DNA from: Strongyloides papillosus
Lineage: Eukaryota > Nematoda > Chromadorea > Rhabditida > Strongyloididae
DNA: 64,000 bases
Assembly: GCA_005656395.1 (NCBI GenBank)
Contig: SRSI01000068.1
Location: 310,001 to 374,000, forward strand
Reading direction: 5' to 3'
Below the pieces are notes generated by a model, which worked only from the letters and a program-made list of their open reading frames with translations, made no database searches and was not told the DNA's origin. The position numbers and the translations under genes were made by a program. Below, piece by piece: positions 1 through 11,765 of this stretch (positions are counted from its first letter, which is position 1; each line of letters starts with the position of its first letter).

Positions 1-63
1 GTGAAGCATCAAAGCCAGGTTTTTGATAATTCTAAAAATGAAATTATATAAATGAAAATATCA

Positions 64-721
64 CTACAAACATACAATTTTATTATTGCAATCTCTGGGA
101 CGTTTCAAATTGGTTGAATTCAATTTGGCTTGGCACAACAGAAGACTTTCTTTACTCTGTTGAGAGTAAGATTCGAGCTCCTTAATGTTTTCATTCAGAG
201 CTCTACCACATTGCCTGTATCTCGACAATAAGCTTTTTAGATTATTTATTTCATCTTCCTTATCCTTTATCATAGCTTTTTTTTTCTTCACGACGCATAG
301 ATGTTGTAATTCTCGTTTCTTAAATTCCTGTTGCATATTTTCCGATGCTACATTAACAGCTCTGTGAAACTAAAAGTATTTAATATTAAAAGCAACATTA
401 ATTTTATTAATACCTGCATGTACATAACTTTCATATTGTTCTCATAGGGGTATTTTTGAAATAGTCTTACTTTTTCAATCTTCATCTTAGCTTCCCTGAA
501 CTGTTCCTCAGGATCTTTGAAATGGGCTAACTTATCCAGCTCTAATTTTTAGTTAATTTCTAATAGATTGGTATTGGATCCACAGATAGGGTGGTCAGTC
601 TTGTTCTTTTTCACATCTAAAATATCATCATAAGAAAATTGCTAGAAGAAATCTTACCTAATCTGAGGAGATGGTGGAAATTAGCTTGCCTGTGGCTACC
701 CGTGGGCAAGCGAAATGGCAT
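64..721 (-). pseudogene. Three-exon coiled-coil gene with an in-frame stop
   Basis: Reading down the minus strand, exons 721-658, 616-414 and 369-64 join in one frame of 191 codons through two canonical GT...AG introns of 41 and 44 nt. The frame starts at an ATG (MPFRLPTGS) and ends at TAA 64-66. A TAA at 549-551 interrupts it at codon 44. The second half is a charged, probably coiled-coil sequence (for example KDKEDEINNLKSLLSRYRQ). I do not recognise the family. Intact introns around a single nonsense codon suggest a recently disabled gene. Alternatively a shorter real protein starts at a later ATG (MKIEKVRL) in the middle exon. A sequence error at the stop is also possible. Confidence 0.45.
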
Positions 722-768
722 TTAAAAAAATACGGATAACCATAGACAAGCGAATGTCCACCGTCTCC
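667..768. repeat. Inverted repeat, 36-nt arms
   Basis: Arm 667-702 and the reverse complement of arm 733-768 match at about 29 of 36 positions, separated by a 30-nt spacer. The left arm lies in the first exon of the neighbouring minus-strand coiled-coil gene. The right arm lies in a short plus-strand frame (715-816). It looks like a small, old inverted duplication of exon sequence. Confidence 0.6.
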
Positions 769-816
769 AATTTAAATGAAATGATTAAGAAAGTGGATAA
801 GACCGTCTTGGATTAA
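715..816 (+). pseudogene. Short plus-strand coding-like remnant
   Basis: An ATG at 715 opens 33 codons to TAA 814-816. The same frame stays open past the stop and remains charged and helix-like (KIQQLDIDHLMKHDHRKKND). It overlaps the right arm of the inverted repeat. It may be an inverted piece of the adjacent coiled-coil gene that drifted, or chance. No function is claimed. Confidence 0.25.
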
Positions 817-3125
817 AAGATTCAGCAGCTTGATATTGATCATTTAATGAAACACGACCATAGGAAGAAGAATGATATTATATGGTTTGTGTTTAAAAGA
901 AAAAGAATTTATCATTCTATGATACATTTCGAATTTTTTTGTCATTTCTCATTGATAATATTTATTTACTTTATGTAAATCACCCTTTTTAATTGTTTTA
1001 ATATATAAATTTTACATCAAAAATCAGTAGCTGCAGAAAAATGGCTATATAGTCAGTAGGCTAGTGTTCCTTATATATCCTTTTTATAAAATTAATTTGA
1101 TAAACCTTCGAACTCTTTATGGAATATAACAGAGTTTTTCAAAGAAAAAATAATTAATCCCATTAGAAAAATAATTAAATTATCATTTACATTATGGTGG
1201 AAATTTAATTATTGTTATGAAAAGTAAAAGGAAATAAAAAAGATTAAACAAATTTTATTCGTTAAATATTGTAATATGATTAAATGTTCGCTTTATTTGA
1301 TTTGTAAAGAACAATATATTTTAAGCTAGTCTAGAATAATGGAACTTCCTTTGTTTTTTTGAACTTTTATAGATCAATTTTTGATAATATATTTTTATAC
1401 ATATGTCTGCATTGTGTATTAATAAAAATCCTCATTAAGCTCTTGTTAATAATCATAATTGGAAAAAAATTTTTGTATAAAATAAAATTGTCATATAAAT
1501 AATTACATTTTATAAACTTTTATTTTCAACCTAAAAGTGTTGTTTATTTTTTGATGAAATAAATTTTTTAAAATGTTTATATGAGATCACTTAAATTATG
1601 TTGTTACAGTTAATTTACAAAAATTAATCATCGATTAAAGGTTAAGAGTGTTTTTCATGCTAAAAATCAAAGCAAAGATAACACAAGTTATTCATTGTTT
1701 GATAAATAATCCTACAATTTAATTGAAAGGAAAATAATGTTATTAAAAACATAGATCGTACCAGGCTTTTTATATATTGCTATTATATTTTTTTTTATTT
1801 TTTTAAACCTATTAAAATTAATTACATTTTTATACGCCTTTAATATATTTTGTAAATATTCCCTTTCTGTTCAAATTAATTGTTATATGTGCATAATGAT
1901 TTTAAAAAAAAATTTGAATTTTATATACCATTCAACTCATCAATTATCAGATGTCAAATATTATTTGCTTAAAATCACTTTCATAATTTTTTTAAAGGCT
2001 ATAAAATTATTTTATTTTTGACTAAAGTTCTTTGAATTCAAAATATTTTTCAAGGAAACTTTTTTGGAAGATTGGTATGTAAATTTTATTACATGTTTAT
2101 TAAAGTGAAACAATCAACTAAATAACTGGAAATTTAATAAAGGTATAATTGATAAATTATTCTATTAATATATTTAACGTTGAATATTTTTTGATAAAAA
2201 TTATATTTTATTTTACAATTAGTTTAAAATATGTGTTTTAAGAAATATTACAATTTATAAAAAATAAAATGCACATCGTGTTAATTTGTATTTTATTTTG
2301 ATGATTTTTTTAATAGCATACATGTTTCTTTTAGCAGTATCAAACATTTAGTATTAAAAATATATTTTTTTAATTTTTTTGTTTGTTAAATACATATTTT
2401 TAAGATAAACGTACTTATCACAAATTATCTTACATATGCCATACAAAATTTGGCTTATGTACTATAAATAGCATGAACTATGTATTAATCAAAATACTTA
2501 TATCATAATATTTTGACTTTAACAATAAAATGTTAAAATTTAATCAGTAGAGTATATCATATTTACCTAAAACTTGTCTATTTAACTTAACCTTTATCAT
2601 TTGTAACTACTCTATGGTGACATAGACAACATTTTTAATGTTAAATTTAGCTAAAGATATCGAGAATAATATATAAGTATTAGGTAAAATTTCCTGCCTC
2701 TTTTTTTTAACCTCGTGAAAATTTTAAATTATTTGATATTTGTTTATTTGCTTCCGCTACTTCTTATTCGTTGTTACACAACAAATTATCCTTTTTGATG
2801 AGTCACATTCAAGCAAAAAGCGTATATAAAGTAAGAATTATCTTCAAACAATTATTACAAATCTTTATAATGATTATAATAAGTTTGCCGTCTTCTCTCT
2901 ACTACCAATCAATGCTTGTAATTTATAGACAATGCAAAGAAATTCATCTTATTTAACGTATTTCAAATCATAAAACTAACATCTAGTTCAATTGAAATTA
3001 AATATATTCGAGGTCAATTATATCATTTCCAATAATGTTTTTATGAAATTGTACAAAATAAGCCATTTTTTTATTCGCTATTTTTATTTATTTTAATTGA
3101 TCTATATATAAAAATCATTTTAGTT
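817..3125. other. Intergenic, AT-rich, no gene seen
   Basis: The stretch is very AT-rich and dense with stops in all frames. Short open frames here (for example 2771-2956) have low-complexity translations and no splice context. The last few hundred bases should hold the promoter of the Kunitz gene starting at 3126. Confidence 0.6.
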
Positions 3126-4288
3126 ATGTTAAAGAAAATTATTTTTATTGTTTATATTATTTCAATCATATTCTTTTATTCATCGATTGCAGGTAATTCC
3201 AAAAGTTAATTAACTTTTAATCTTTAAAATTGATGTAAATTATAGTTATTCCATCAGAAGGCCCATGTGTTTTGGGAACAAGTGATGATGCAAAAAATTA
3301 CAAATGTACAGCTGAAGGTTACTTCGAATTAGTACAATGTAACAATGATTTTTGTGTTTGTGTTGATCCATTCACTGGAGCTGAATTCGGTGATACAAGA
3401 ACTGATCCAAAATACACACCAAAATGTGGAAAATGTTTGAAGGCATACGCCACTGCAGCTGCTGGAAATAAAAATCAATTTGATCTTCCACAATGTAATA
3501 AAATGAGTGGAAAATATGAAAAGATTCGTTACCTAGAAAATGGAACAATCTGTGTTGATGAAAATACAGGTGATGAATTAAGTGTAAAGCCAAAAGAAAT
3601 TAATGGTATATTTACATGTGATGATTATTTAAGTAATATTAATGATACACAATCATCTGCAATAATTTATCCTGATGATGTTAAAAAAACACAACCTAAA
3701 ACTAAAATTGATATTCCAACTGGTAATATTGCTTGTTTAACCCCAAAAGATTTAGGTGAAGCTTGTCCACCATCAGAACATAAAAAGAGTGAAAGATTAC
3801 TCTATTATTTTGATTCAGAAACATTACAATGTCTACCAATAATGTATAAAGGATGTAAAGGAAATAACAACAGATTTACTTCAGCATCTGAATGCGCAAT
3901 GTCTTGTTTACCAATGGATTTTTCAAGTTGTAGTGGACGTTTAAGTGGTGCCACTGATAGTAATGGAAATCCAATAACTTGTAGCAACAATCCTAGAATA
4001 ATTATTGATGGACAAAATAATAGTAATCGAGATGAATGTCCAGAAAATTTCAGATGTGTTATGGGTGCATTCTTTGGTACGTGTTGCCACAAACCAACTG
4101 AAGATTTGTTCAATAAAAACTATAATCCAACATGTAATGAAACTAAATTTCAATCTACACCTGTTAAATTTGAAAAATACGGTTTCAACACAACATTACT
4201 TGGAAGAGATTGTTCCGATAACTTTTGTCCATCGAATTCCGTCTGTCAAAAAAATGAAATATTTGCTTATTGTTGTTTAAAAAAATAA
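3126..4288 (+). CDS. Secreted thyroglobulin-type-1/Kunitz protein
   Basis: Exons 3126-3192 and 3246-4288 (intron 53 nt, GTAATT...TATAG) encode 369 aa. Residues 1-22 form a hydrophobic signal peptide and exon 1 ends just after it. Residues about 29-83 have thyroglobulin type-1 features (QC, then CVCVD). A weaker second copy follows to about 148 (PQC, then CVDENTG). Residues 186-243 are a Kunitz domain with six cysteines and the GC-x-GN-x-N-x-F core. The C-terminal 120 residues are a cysteine-rich region ending FAYCC, shared with the next gene. Thyroglobulin type-1 domains often block cysteine or aspartic proteases and Kunitz domains serine proteases, so a secreted inhibitor is inferred. The Kunitz loop has 21 residues between C2 and C3 instead of the usual 15 and a Pro at P1, so trypsin-like inhibition is doubtful. 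First of three tandem Kunitz genes. Confidence 0.85.
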
Positions 4289-4449
4289 GCTCCAAGAATT
4301 CTAGTTATATAAATTTTAAACAGTATTTAGTCAAATATTCTCTGTGTGCTTAATATATTTTTTAGTAGACATTTATACAAAAAAATTTTTTATCAATCGT
4401 TTACTCTTGTCTTGTTTACTGAACAGTACAATTTAATAATTTTTAACTT

Positions 4450-4455
4450 AATAAA
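4450..4455 (+). terminator. Candidate poly(A) signal
   Basis: AATAAA lies about 160 nt after the stop codon of the thyroglobulin/Kunitz gene. Chance occurrences are frequent at this base composition. Confidence 0.35.
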
Positions 4456-6486
4456 AGTTAATTTCATTTTTTATTTCCAATTTTTAAGTGTAAAAAAACC
4501 ATCTGAGTACACATGATTTATCAAATATTACCTTATTAAATTTGTTGGTATATTAAGATAAGAAAAATACCAATTTTAAATAGATTTTTTATTATTTAGT
4601 ACTTTGATATCAAAGTTAAACTCAATTTATTGTACACAAATCTGATTATAGATGTTAAGCATGTGATAAAGTTAAGAATTTTATCTTCATGGATGCAATA
4701 CATTTCAAAGTGTAACAAACTTAATATTTATTTAATACTACGTTAGTTAAACTAATAATTTATTGAGATATCTAGTAGTGTAACATGTTTGTCTATTTCT
4801 CGTTGAATTGTTATCAAATATGAAATTGTATAATTTCTTGAAAAAAATTACAAGTAAAACAAGCATTGGAATTAAAAAATATGCATAGTTGATTATAAAA
4901 TAAATATCTATAAACAATCTTTTTATATGAATTTTTTATAAATACAAATCTTAAATTTTTATTCTATGGATTCTGAAAATTTGATCTTCTACATTTAACA
5001 TTTCTTAAAGAAGTGACGTAAAAAGTAAATTGACATTATTAGTGAAATTTAATTCCTTACTGTTAAAAAATGACAAAAAACTATTGATAAAATAAAAAAG
5101 CGTCTATCTAAAGTATCATCAAATAATTTTAGGGACACAAACTTTGTTAATCTTCTTTTTCATTAAAAAGTAAACTAATTAACAAGAATTATTTGATTTT
5201 TGATCATTTGATATTTGTTTTTTTATACAGCAATAATTTACTATATTTGGAAAAAGATATTTTATCTGTTTGATCCACTGTTTATCAAAACTTTAAAACA
5301 AGTAATAAATACACATATTTTAGAATTTTTTAAAATGTATTTAACTGATATACATAACGTAAACTATTGTTATACCACTGTATATTTTTTAACCATCATT
5401 TAATAAATATTTATTTTATATTTTATTTACAATTATTATAATTTTCAGAATTAAGTTAGAAATATTAATACAAATATGTATGACAATAGATTTATGATTC
5501 ATAAAATAATCATAAAAATACTATAATTTCTTTGAATTATACATTTGACAAAGTTAAAAAATAATTTATAGTTTCTTTTTATAAAAATTTTCAATGAAAA
5601 ATAAATAAAAAAAAGAATCATTTCCTGCATTAAAATTAATTCATGCAAATAAGAAAACGAGAATTTAACTTTTTAAATATTTTTAATTAAGATCACATAA
5701 TTAATAAAAGATACTTTGTTATCCTTAATATATATGAATAATGTACAATATTTCAATTTTCTAAAATGTTTGATACAAAAACATCACACACTTAGCTCAG
5801 TGTTCAAGAGTGATGTTAAGATTATATTTCTAGCTTCTCACATGACAATTTTTATGTCCATTCCTATTATCCAGTTAACGTTTTTTAGAAATGTAAAATC
5901 TTATAATATCTTAAAGACCAATTTTTTACGATCTCTATGAAGAATTTTTCTCACAAGAATGACATCATTCATAATACAAAATTTTACAGAAGAAAATGTT
6001 ATCGTTCTTTAACAAATTTATTATCAATACCATTGAAAAAAATTGTAAAGATATTTATAAAATTTTGTAATTCTAGATTAAATATTATTATTCCCAAGTA
6101 TTTTATTGAATAGTGTTCAGCAGACAAAAAAGTTCCAAAAAATATTAAAATGAATTCAATTTTAAATAACTATAGTGTTATGCATTAATAAAATGTGATT
6201 TCAAATAACATAAAAAAATTAATCAATTAACTCAATTTTATTCTTTAATAAAATAATTACTTAATTATAATACAAAAATTTGCATGTTTTCTCTTAAATA
6301 TATCTAATTGTTGTAATCTGAAATTTTGAATTTTAAATTTCTCAAGAAATTATATATATATTATGTTTTCTCACTTACTAAGCCATTAAAAATTTATAAT
6401 AACCAATTATTATACATTTTATTCGAAGGACCTTTTGTTCCCAACAACATTAATATTTTTATAATATTTAAAAATAATTGTATAAG
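4456..6486. other. Intergenic between Kunitz genes
   Basis: About 2 kb of AT-rich sequence with no coding stretch I can support. Small open frames at 5215-5403 and 5716-5940 have low-complexity translations and are not taken as genes. Confidence 0.55.
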
Positions 6487-7222
6487 ATGACAATAATTAC
6501 AATGAATCTATTTGCTTTGATATTTATAGCTTTAATATATACCATATGTAAGTAAACTGTTTACCATAATATTATAAATTTTTTTGATAGATTGTGGTAT
6601 GTTACCTAAAATTAAATATGAACCCTGGATGTTAGAAAATATGCCTGAAAGGACAAGATTCACAGACGTTCCAAAATGTAAATTACCTCCAGATACAGGA
6701 GAATATTGTGATGGGTCAAATACAAATACTACTTCAAGAATAGTGTATTATTTTGATCCCGAAATGTTAGAGTGCTATCCAATAAGGTATAAAGGATGTA
6801 TGGGAAATGAAAATATGTTTGATGATAAGGAGGATTGCAAATCACATTGCCTTAAATCAGATTATGATGGTTGCCGTGGTGGAATTGAACCATCTGAGAA
6901 AATGTGTGGTTGGAACAGTACTTGTGAACAAGAAAATTTAAACAAAACGGAACATTATATGTGTTCAAACGATTACATGTTGGTCATCGGAAAAAAATAC
7001 GACCATTGTTGTTATAAAACTTCGCAACTATTTTTAAAAAGTAAAGAAGATTTGGTTCGTTGTATGGGTGGCAATTTTTCAAAAGGAACACCTGTAAGAT
7101 TGGATACAATAGAATATCATCCAGTATGGTTGTTGGGAAGATCATGTAGCCATGATTTTTGTCCAGAAAAGACAATCTGCCAACAAGGAGATCTTTTTGC
7201 ATATTGTTGTTACCCAAAATAA
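6487..7222 (+). CDS. Secreted Kunitz-domain protein
   Basis: Exons 6487-6547 and 6591-7222 (intron 43 nt, GTAAGT...GATAG) encode 230 aa. Exon 1 is a signal peptide (MTIITMNLFALIF), as in the upstream paralogue. A Kunitz domain spans about residues 50-107, with 21 residues between C2 and C3 and Asp at P1, so it shares the lengthened loop and lost basic P1 of the gene at 3126. The tail repeats the paralogue's ending (LLGRSCSHDFCP ... FAYCC). There is no thyroglobulin type-1 part, so it corresponds to the C-terminal half of the first gene. Tandem duplication with domain loss or gain is the simplest account. It is likely secreted; the target is unknown. Confidence 0.85.
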
Positions 7223-8020
7223 AATGCAACAATATAATATATACCTTCATAAACTCAATTAATTTATCATAAAAAATAATCTCTAAAATAACTTCCTAAA
7301 TAATATAACATTTTGAATTTACAATATCTATAAAAAGCCTTATTTTAACACATCTTTTGATAAACAAATAAAAGATTATAATAGCAAGTATTATTTTTAT
7401 AGTGATTATTCTAAAATCTACTTACCAAATTGTTGTCAAAATAACATTTGTTTTTGTATAATTGCCTTATGTCACTTTAAATTTCATAAACATTTCATAT
7501 TAAATGGTTCGGTAGAAAAATAATAAAAGTTAATTATGTTATACTAATAAAATACAAAACGAATCATTTAATTATCTTATAATTTGTTCCGGTTTGAGAA
7601 TCATTCTACTAACATATCTGTTTGTAAAACGTAGTAAATAGAATCAAATAGATAAAAATTAAGATGATTTTATCTAAATGGATAATTGAATTAGAAATAA
7701 AAAAACAAGCAATCTTTAAATCAATATAAATAACAAAATAACAATACCATTTATATATTTATTATTTAAAAAACTATAAAACGATACATATATTTCTATA
7801 CTAAAAAATTTTTCGATTTATTATACAGTTAAGAAACAAAATTTTTACCTTTTCCTTTGAAATTTTTGCATCTGGCTAAATAATCTAGCGATTGTTTGCA
7901 AATTTTTATAGTATCACATTTAGCAGCTTTCTAAATAATAGATGGTAAATTCTCAAGGACATTCCACTTTTATTGTAAACTATATAAAAAGAATTTATTT
8001 TGAGGTTGAATGTCATAGAG
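7223..8020. other. Intergenic between Kunitz genes
   Basis: About 800 nt of AT-rich sequence with no coding or RNA feature seen. It should contain the 3' UTR of the gene ending at 7222 and the promoter of the gene starting at 8021. Confidence 0.55.
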
Positions 8021-8719
8021 ATGAAATTCAAAAGAAATTATATTAGAATATTCTTTATTACATTTGTATCACTAACGATATTAAAACAATGTGCAGAAGC
8101 TGTAGATGAGAAGACACAATATTGTAATCTCCCTAAAAGTCCAGGAAATTGCAAAGGTATTTAAACATAAGTCATTTTTAACATATAATTTAGATAAAAT
8201 TCAACGATTTTATTATGACCCCATTTGGATGATGTGTCTCGCTTTTGTCTACACAGGATGTGATGGAAATGGAAATTCATTTAATACAAAAGCGGAATGT
8301 GAACACTCATGTTTACGTAGTGATGGTACCTCATGTTTAGGTCCTAATAAACCTAAACCAGTTATAAAGCAAGGTACAGATTGTGATTCAACTGAATGTC
8401 CAGAAGGATATAAATGTGCCAGAGGTGCATTTCATTTTGAATGTTGTCATGAAACAGATTACAGTATGTCACTTCTTTTTAAAAATAATACTAACAATTT
8501 TTCTTAAAATTTTTAGAGAATCTTAATGAAGCCTATGAAAGTAAATGTCCTGATGGAAGTGAGGCTGGTGGTGTTTTTACATTCTACTTTCAACCAACAA
8601 TTGCTAAAACATGTGATGATTTAGTTTGCGAAGATGGAAAAAAATGTGTCCAAGTAAACAGTGATTTTGCCAAATGTTGTGGTGCACCAACAGGCAATAA
8701 AACTTCCACAAAAAATTAA
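8021..8719 (+). CDS. Secreted Kunitz-type protease inhibitor
   Basis: Exons 8021-8156, 8194-8463 and 8517-8719 (introns 37 and 53 nt) encode 202 aa. A basic then hydrophobic N-terminus (residues 1-27) is the signal peptide. The Kunitz domain runs from C35 to about C85, with the standard 15 residues between C2 and C3, a Lys at P1 directly after C2, and YTGCDGNGNSF. It therefore looks like a working trypsin-like inhibitor, unlike its two upstream relatives. Intron 1 falls one nucleotide after the P1 codon, splitting the reactive loop. The C-terminal cysteine-rich part has the CPEGYKC...ECC and CVQVNSDFAKCC patterns of this family. Confidence 0.85.
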
Positions 8720-8828
8720 ATCCTTTTACAGTTTCTTAAATACCAATGTAAAAAGGCTATTTATCTTTTTAGAATTTTTCGGTTGTAATACTAAATATGG
8801 TTAAAAAAGTTTTAAAAAAAGAAATGAA

Positions 8829-8834
8829 AATAAA
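8829..8834 (+). terminator. Candidate poly(A) signal
   Basis: AATAAA 110 nt after the stop of the third Kunitz gene, in reasonable position for a nematode mRNA end. Confidence 0.35.
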
Positions 8835-11095
8835 CTGAAACTATATTATGATAGTTTCAAAAAAATAACATTATTACGTATCGAAATAAATTATTTTGAC
8901 GCAATAAATTTTTATTTATCTTCTAATTTAGAAATATATTTTTTAGGAATTATATAAAAGTGAATGCTTTTTATAAATGGCATAAAAAGATATTAATATT
9001 TTAAATCATTTCAATTGATATACAATAAAAATCAATTAAGAAGCTTTATTCTTGTTGAATATAATTAATATTTTAGAATAAAATTTTTTTACATAACTTC
9101 CATTGATTATTGAAAAGCAAATAAACTTTTCTAACAACATTTTCTTTAAAAAATGTATGTTGTAGTTGCAAAATATACGCAGTACACCGATAAAACAACT
9201 GTCAAGAAGATTACACCATAACATATCTCATCGTATAATGTTTTTTTACGGCATATGTATATGATAACTTGTGGTTCAATTGTAATGTTTAGACATTTTT
9301 TAAAAATGTTTGACACTTAATTTAGAGTATAAATATTTTCTAAATATTTAAAATGATGATGTTAAACGTGTTTTATAATACTGTGAATTTTTTAGGTATA
9401 TTCTGGCACATTTATTTTATATATTGTTTTATGTATTATCCCTTTTAACAAATAAAACTTTTTAGTAAACATAAAACTTTTTATTTCATGCTTCAAAAAT
9501 GTACTAATAAAAAATACTCATTTTTTTACCACCAAAAATCTACTAAAAATTTTTACAAGTGAAATAGCCGAAAAATGCGAAAATATTTACCTCCTACAGG
9601 GTGAATTAAAGTCCATTCGAAATCGTTTTTAGATAAAAAAGTGTTGACAATATTTTAAAACATTGCATTACGAATCGATTTTCAGTTAAGTCCTTTTTTC
9701 ATCCCAGCAATTCGTTTCACCTTTTTGTAGGGATTAAATTTATTTCCAGAATATTAATATTGTTTATATTAAGCGAATATTATGTCTAATAACTTAGCGT
9801 AACCACCACTCAAATTTTTTCTAAACTTTTTTCTAGACGATTACTAAAAGACGTTTTTTAACTAATTAAATATATGCCTACTTATAATATTTGAAATGCT
9901 TTTAATTATATGAAAATGAGTATTAAATAATAAAAAAAGTTTTAAATAATCTATAAAACGCCATCACAAGTATATGTAACGTTGATGTTAGTATTAATGT
10001 CAACATTAAATTTTGAGGGAATGATGAAAGTATTCTACTATTAGTTAGCTTCTATTTATAATTTTCAAATTTAGCTATAACTATATCATTTGAGTTATTT
10101 ATCTTCCTATGAATTTTTCTGATAAGTGCATGCTTACTCTTTAGTTATATTTAAAGAATATTCTAAAATAAGAGAATTTTCTATAAAAATTAAAAAAAAC
10201 TAATAATAATATTGCGTTCATTCAATTCTTAGGATAGAAAAGATAAAAGTTTTCCACTAATAACACAACTTTCTTTTTTTTAATTAAGATTGATTTATCT
10301 TGTTAGACATTTTAAAGATTATTTCCCATTGTTTTCTTTACACATTTGGTGTAAAACTATAAATAATATTTTTACAATTTATTTATTTAATAACAAAATT
10401 ACTATTTTATGTGTTAAATAAAAATAATTAATTAATTGATGGTTGTTAACAATTAATATGATTGAAAACAAAACTTTCAATAATGTTTTGAGAAATGAAA
10501 CTTTTGATTTTACCATAATGAAACATTTTTCGATTTCTCACTATTCCATAATTCTTTAACTCATTTTTTGATATCATAATTTATATTTCCCATTAAAATT
10601 ATAAAACAACACTTCTATAATTGCTCAGCAAATTTAAATTATTTTGAATTTATACACTCCTTTTTATTTAATGCTTAATATTTCAAACATCTGCAGTAAT
10701 ATTTTAAGAATAGAATATAAATCAATGAAAATTAAATATAACAAACAACATATTTAAAAATTCTCTACTATTTTTTTATCAATTTGCCATTTTAAATTCC
10801 TTGAAACTTTTATTTTCATGGTATCAAAAAGAATAGAAATAAAGTTTAAAAAAATATAATGAGTTTTCTGAGACTATTAATTAAATTTAAGATTTTTAAA
10901 ATAACTGTTGTAAAGAAAATAACGATTATAGATTGTAACTTTGTTTATAACTATTATGTTAATATACTTCTTGGAAAACAAATTAAAAAACAGCTCCCAG
11001 TAATTATTTAAATTATATATACCTTAGAAACAATTTTTATTATTAAAATTTTACCTTGATTTCAATATTTACTAGTCGTAAAAACATCAAAAACT

Positions 11096-11112
11096 CGCGT
11101 GATACACACGCG
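11096..11112. other. Small GC-rich hairpin
   Basis: CGCGTG and CACGCG pair perfectly around the loop ATACA. GC-only stems are unusual in this AT-rich background. It may be a protein-binding palindrome; no RNA gene is claimed. Confidence 0.3.
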
Positions 11113-11761
11113 TATTATTTTTCGTTACTTTTATCTTAACATTTTGTTCATTCCTATAAAATAAGTTTTGTATAAATTATTTTATTACTCAGCACATTTT
11201 ACGTACCCTACAACATCTATACTAAAATATACTAGTAAAAATTGTCAATGGACAAAGTTCAACATAATAGATTAGAAGTTAATTAAAAAATTAGATTTAT
11301 ATAAAACATCTAAACACCAGTGATTATATTTAAAATATCTGCCAATGTTTACCTATATAGCATACTTAAAATTTTTGAAATCTAAAGAATCTTTTATAAA
11401 TAAATCTAAATTGTTTATAATTTCATAATTAACCTCATAAGACACCAACAATAAGAATCCAAAGACATTTATTGACACGATTTACATTTGGAATAACATT
11501 TATAACTTTGTTTTTGTACTAAATTTTACTATCCCGGAGGTTAAGCAGTTAATTATTGTGAAAGTCTTGTAACGAATGTCACTTTTTGCGGCTGAATTCA
11601 TTTTCCTTTGTTGTTTTTTAATTTAGTGTCTCAGTGTCTTAATTTTAAAATAACAAATAAGTTCTTTTTTTTGTGCTTTATATGTTAAATTGATTTCACT
11701 ATAATTTTATTTATGTGTAAACACTTTTTTTCTTCCATATTTAACTTAGTATTGATATTAT

Positions 11762-11763
11762 AG
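11762..11763 (+). other. Possible trans-splice acceptor of PARP-like gene
   Basis: The sequence ATTATAG ends two nucleotides before the ATG at 11766. Such an AG right before a start codon fits addition of a spliced leader. RNA evidence is not available here. Confidence 0.4.
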
Positions 11764-11765
11764 AT

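Larger units (their letters stand above)
8835..11765. other. Intergenic 2.9 kb, no gene seen
   Basis: AT-rich with many stops. A patch at about 9,560-9,740 is less AT-rich and may be decayed sequence, but no frame or repeat holds up. A perfect 6-bp stem (CGCGTG/CACGCG, 5-nt loop) lies at 11096-11112. The end should hold the promoter of the PARP-like gene. Confidence 0.55.

Noticed and set aside
9036..9224. Minus-strand 62-codon open frame
   Set aside because: Low-complexity translation rich in Ile/Phe/Lys, no splice context, no motif; expected by chance in AT-rich DNA.
9560..9740. Possible decayed inverted-repeat transposon (CCTACAGGGTGAA versus TTCACCTTTTTGTAGGG)
   Set aside because: Only about a dozen matching bases, the arms do not extend, and no target-site duplication or transposase remnant was seen.
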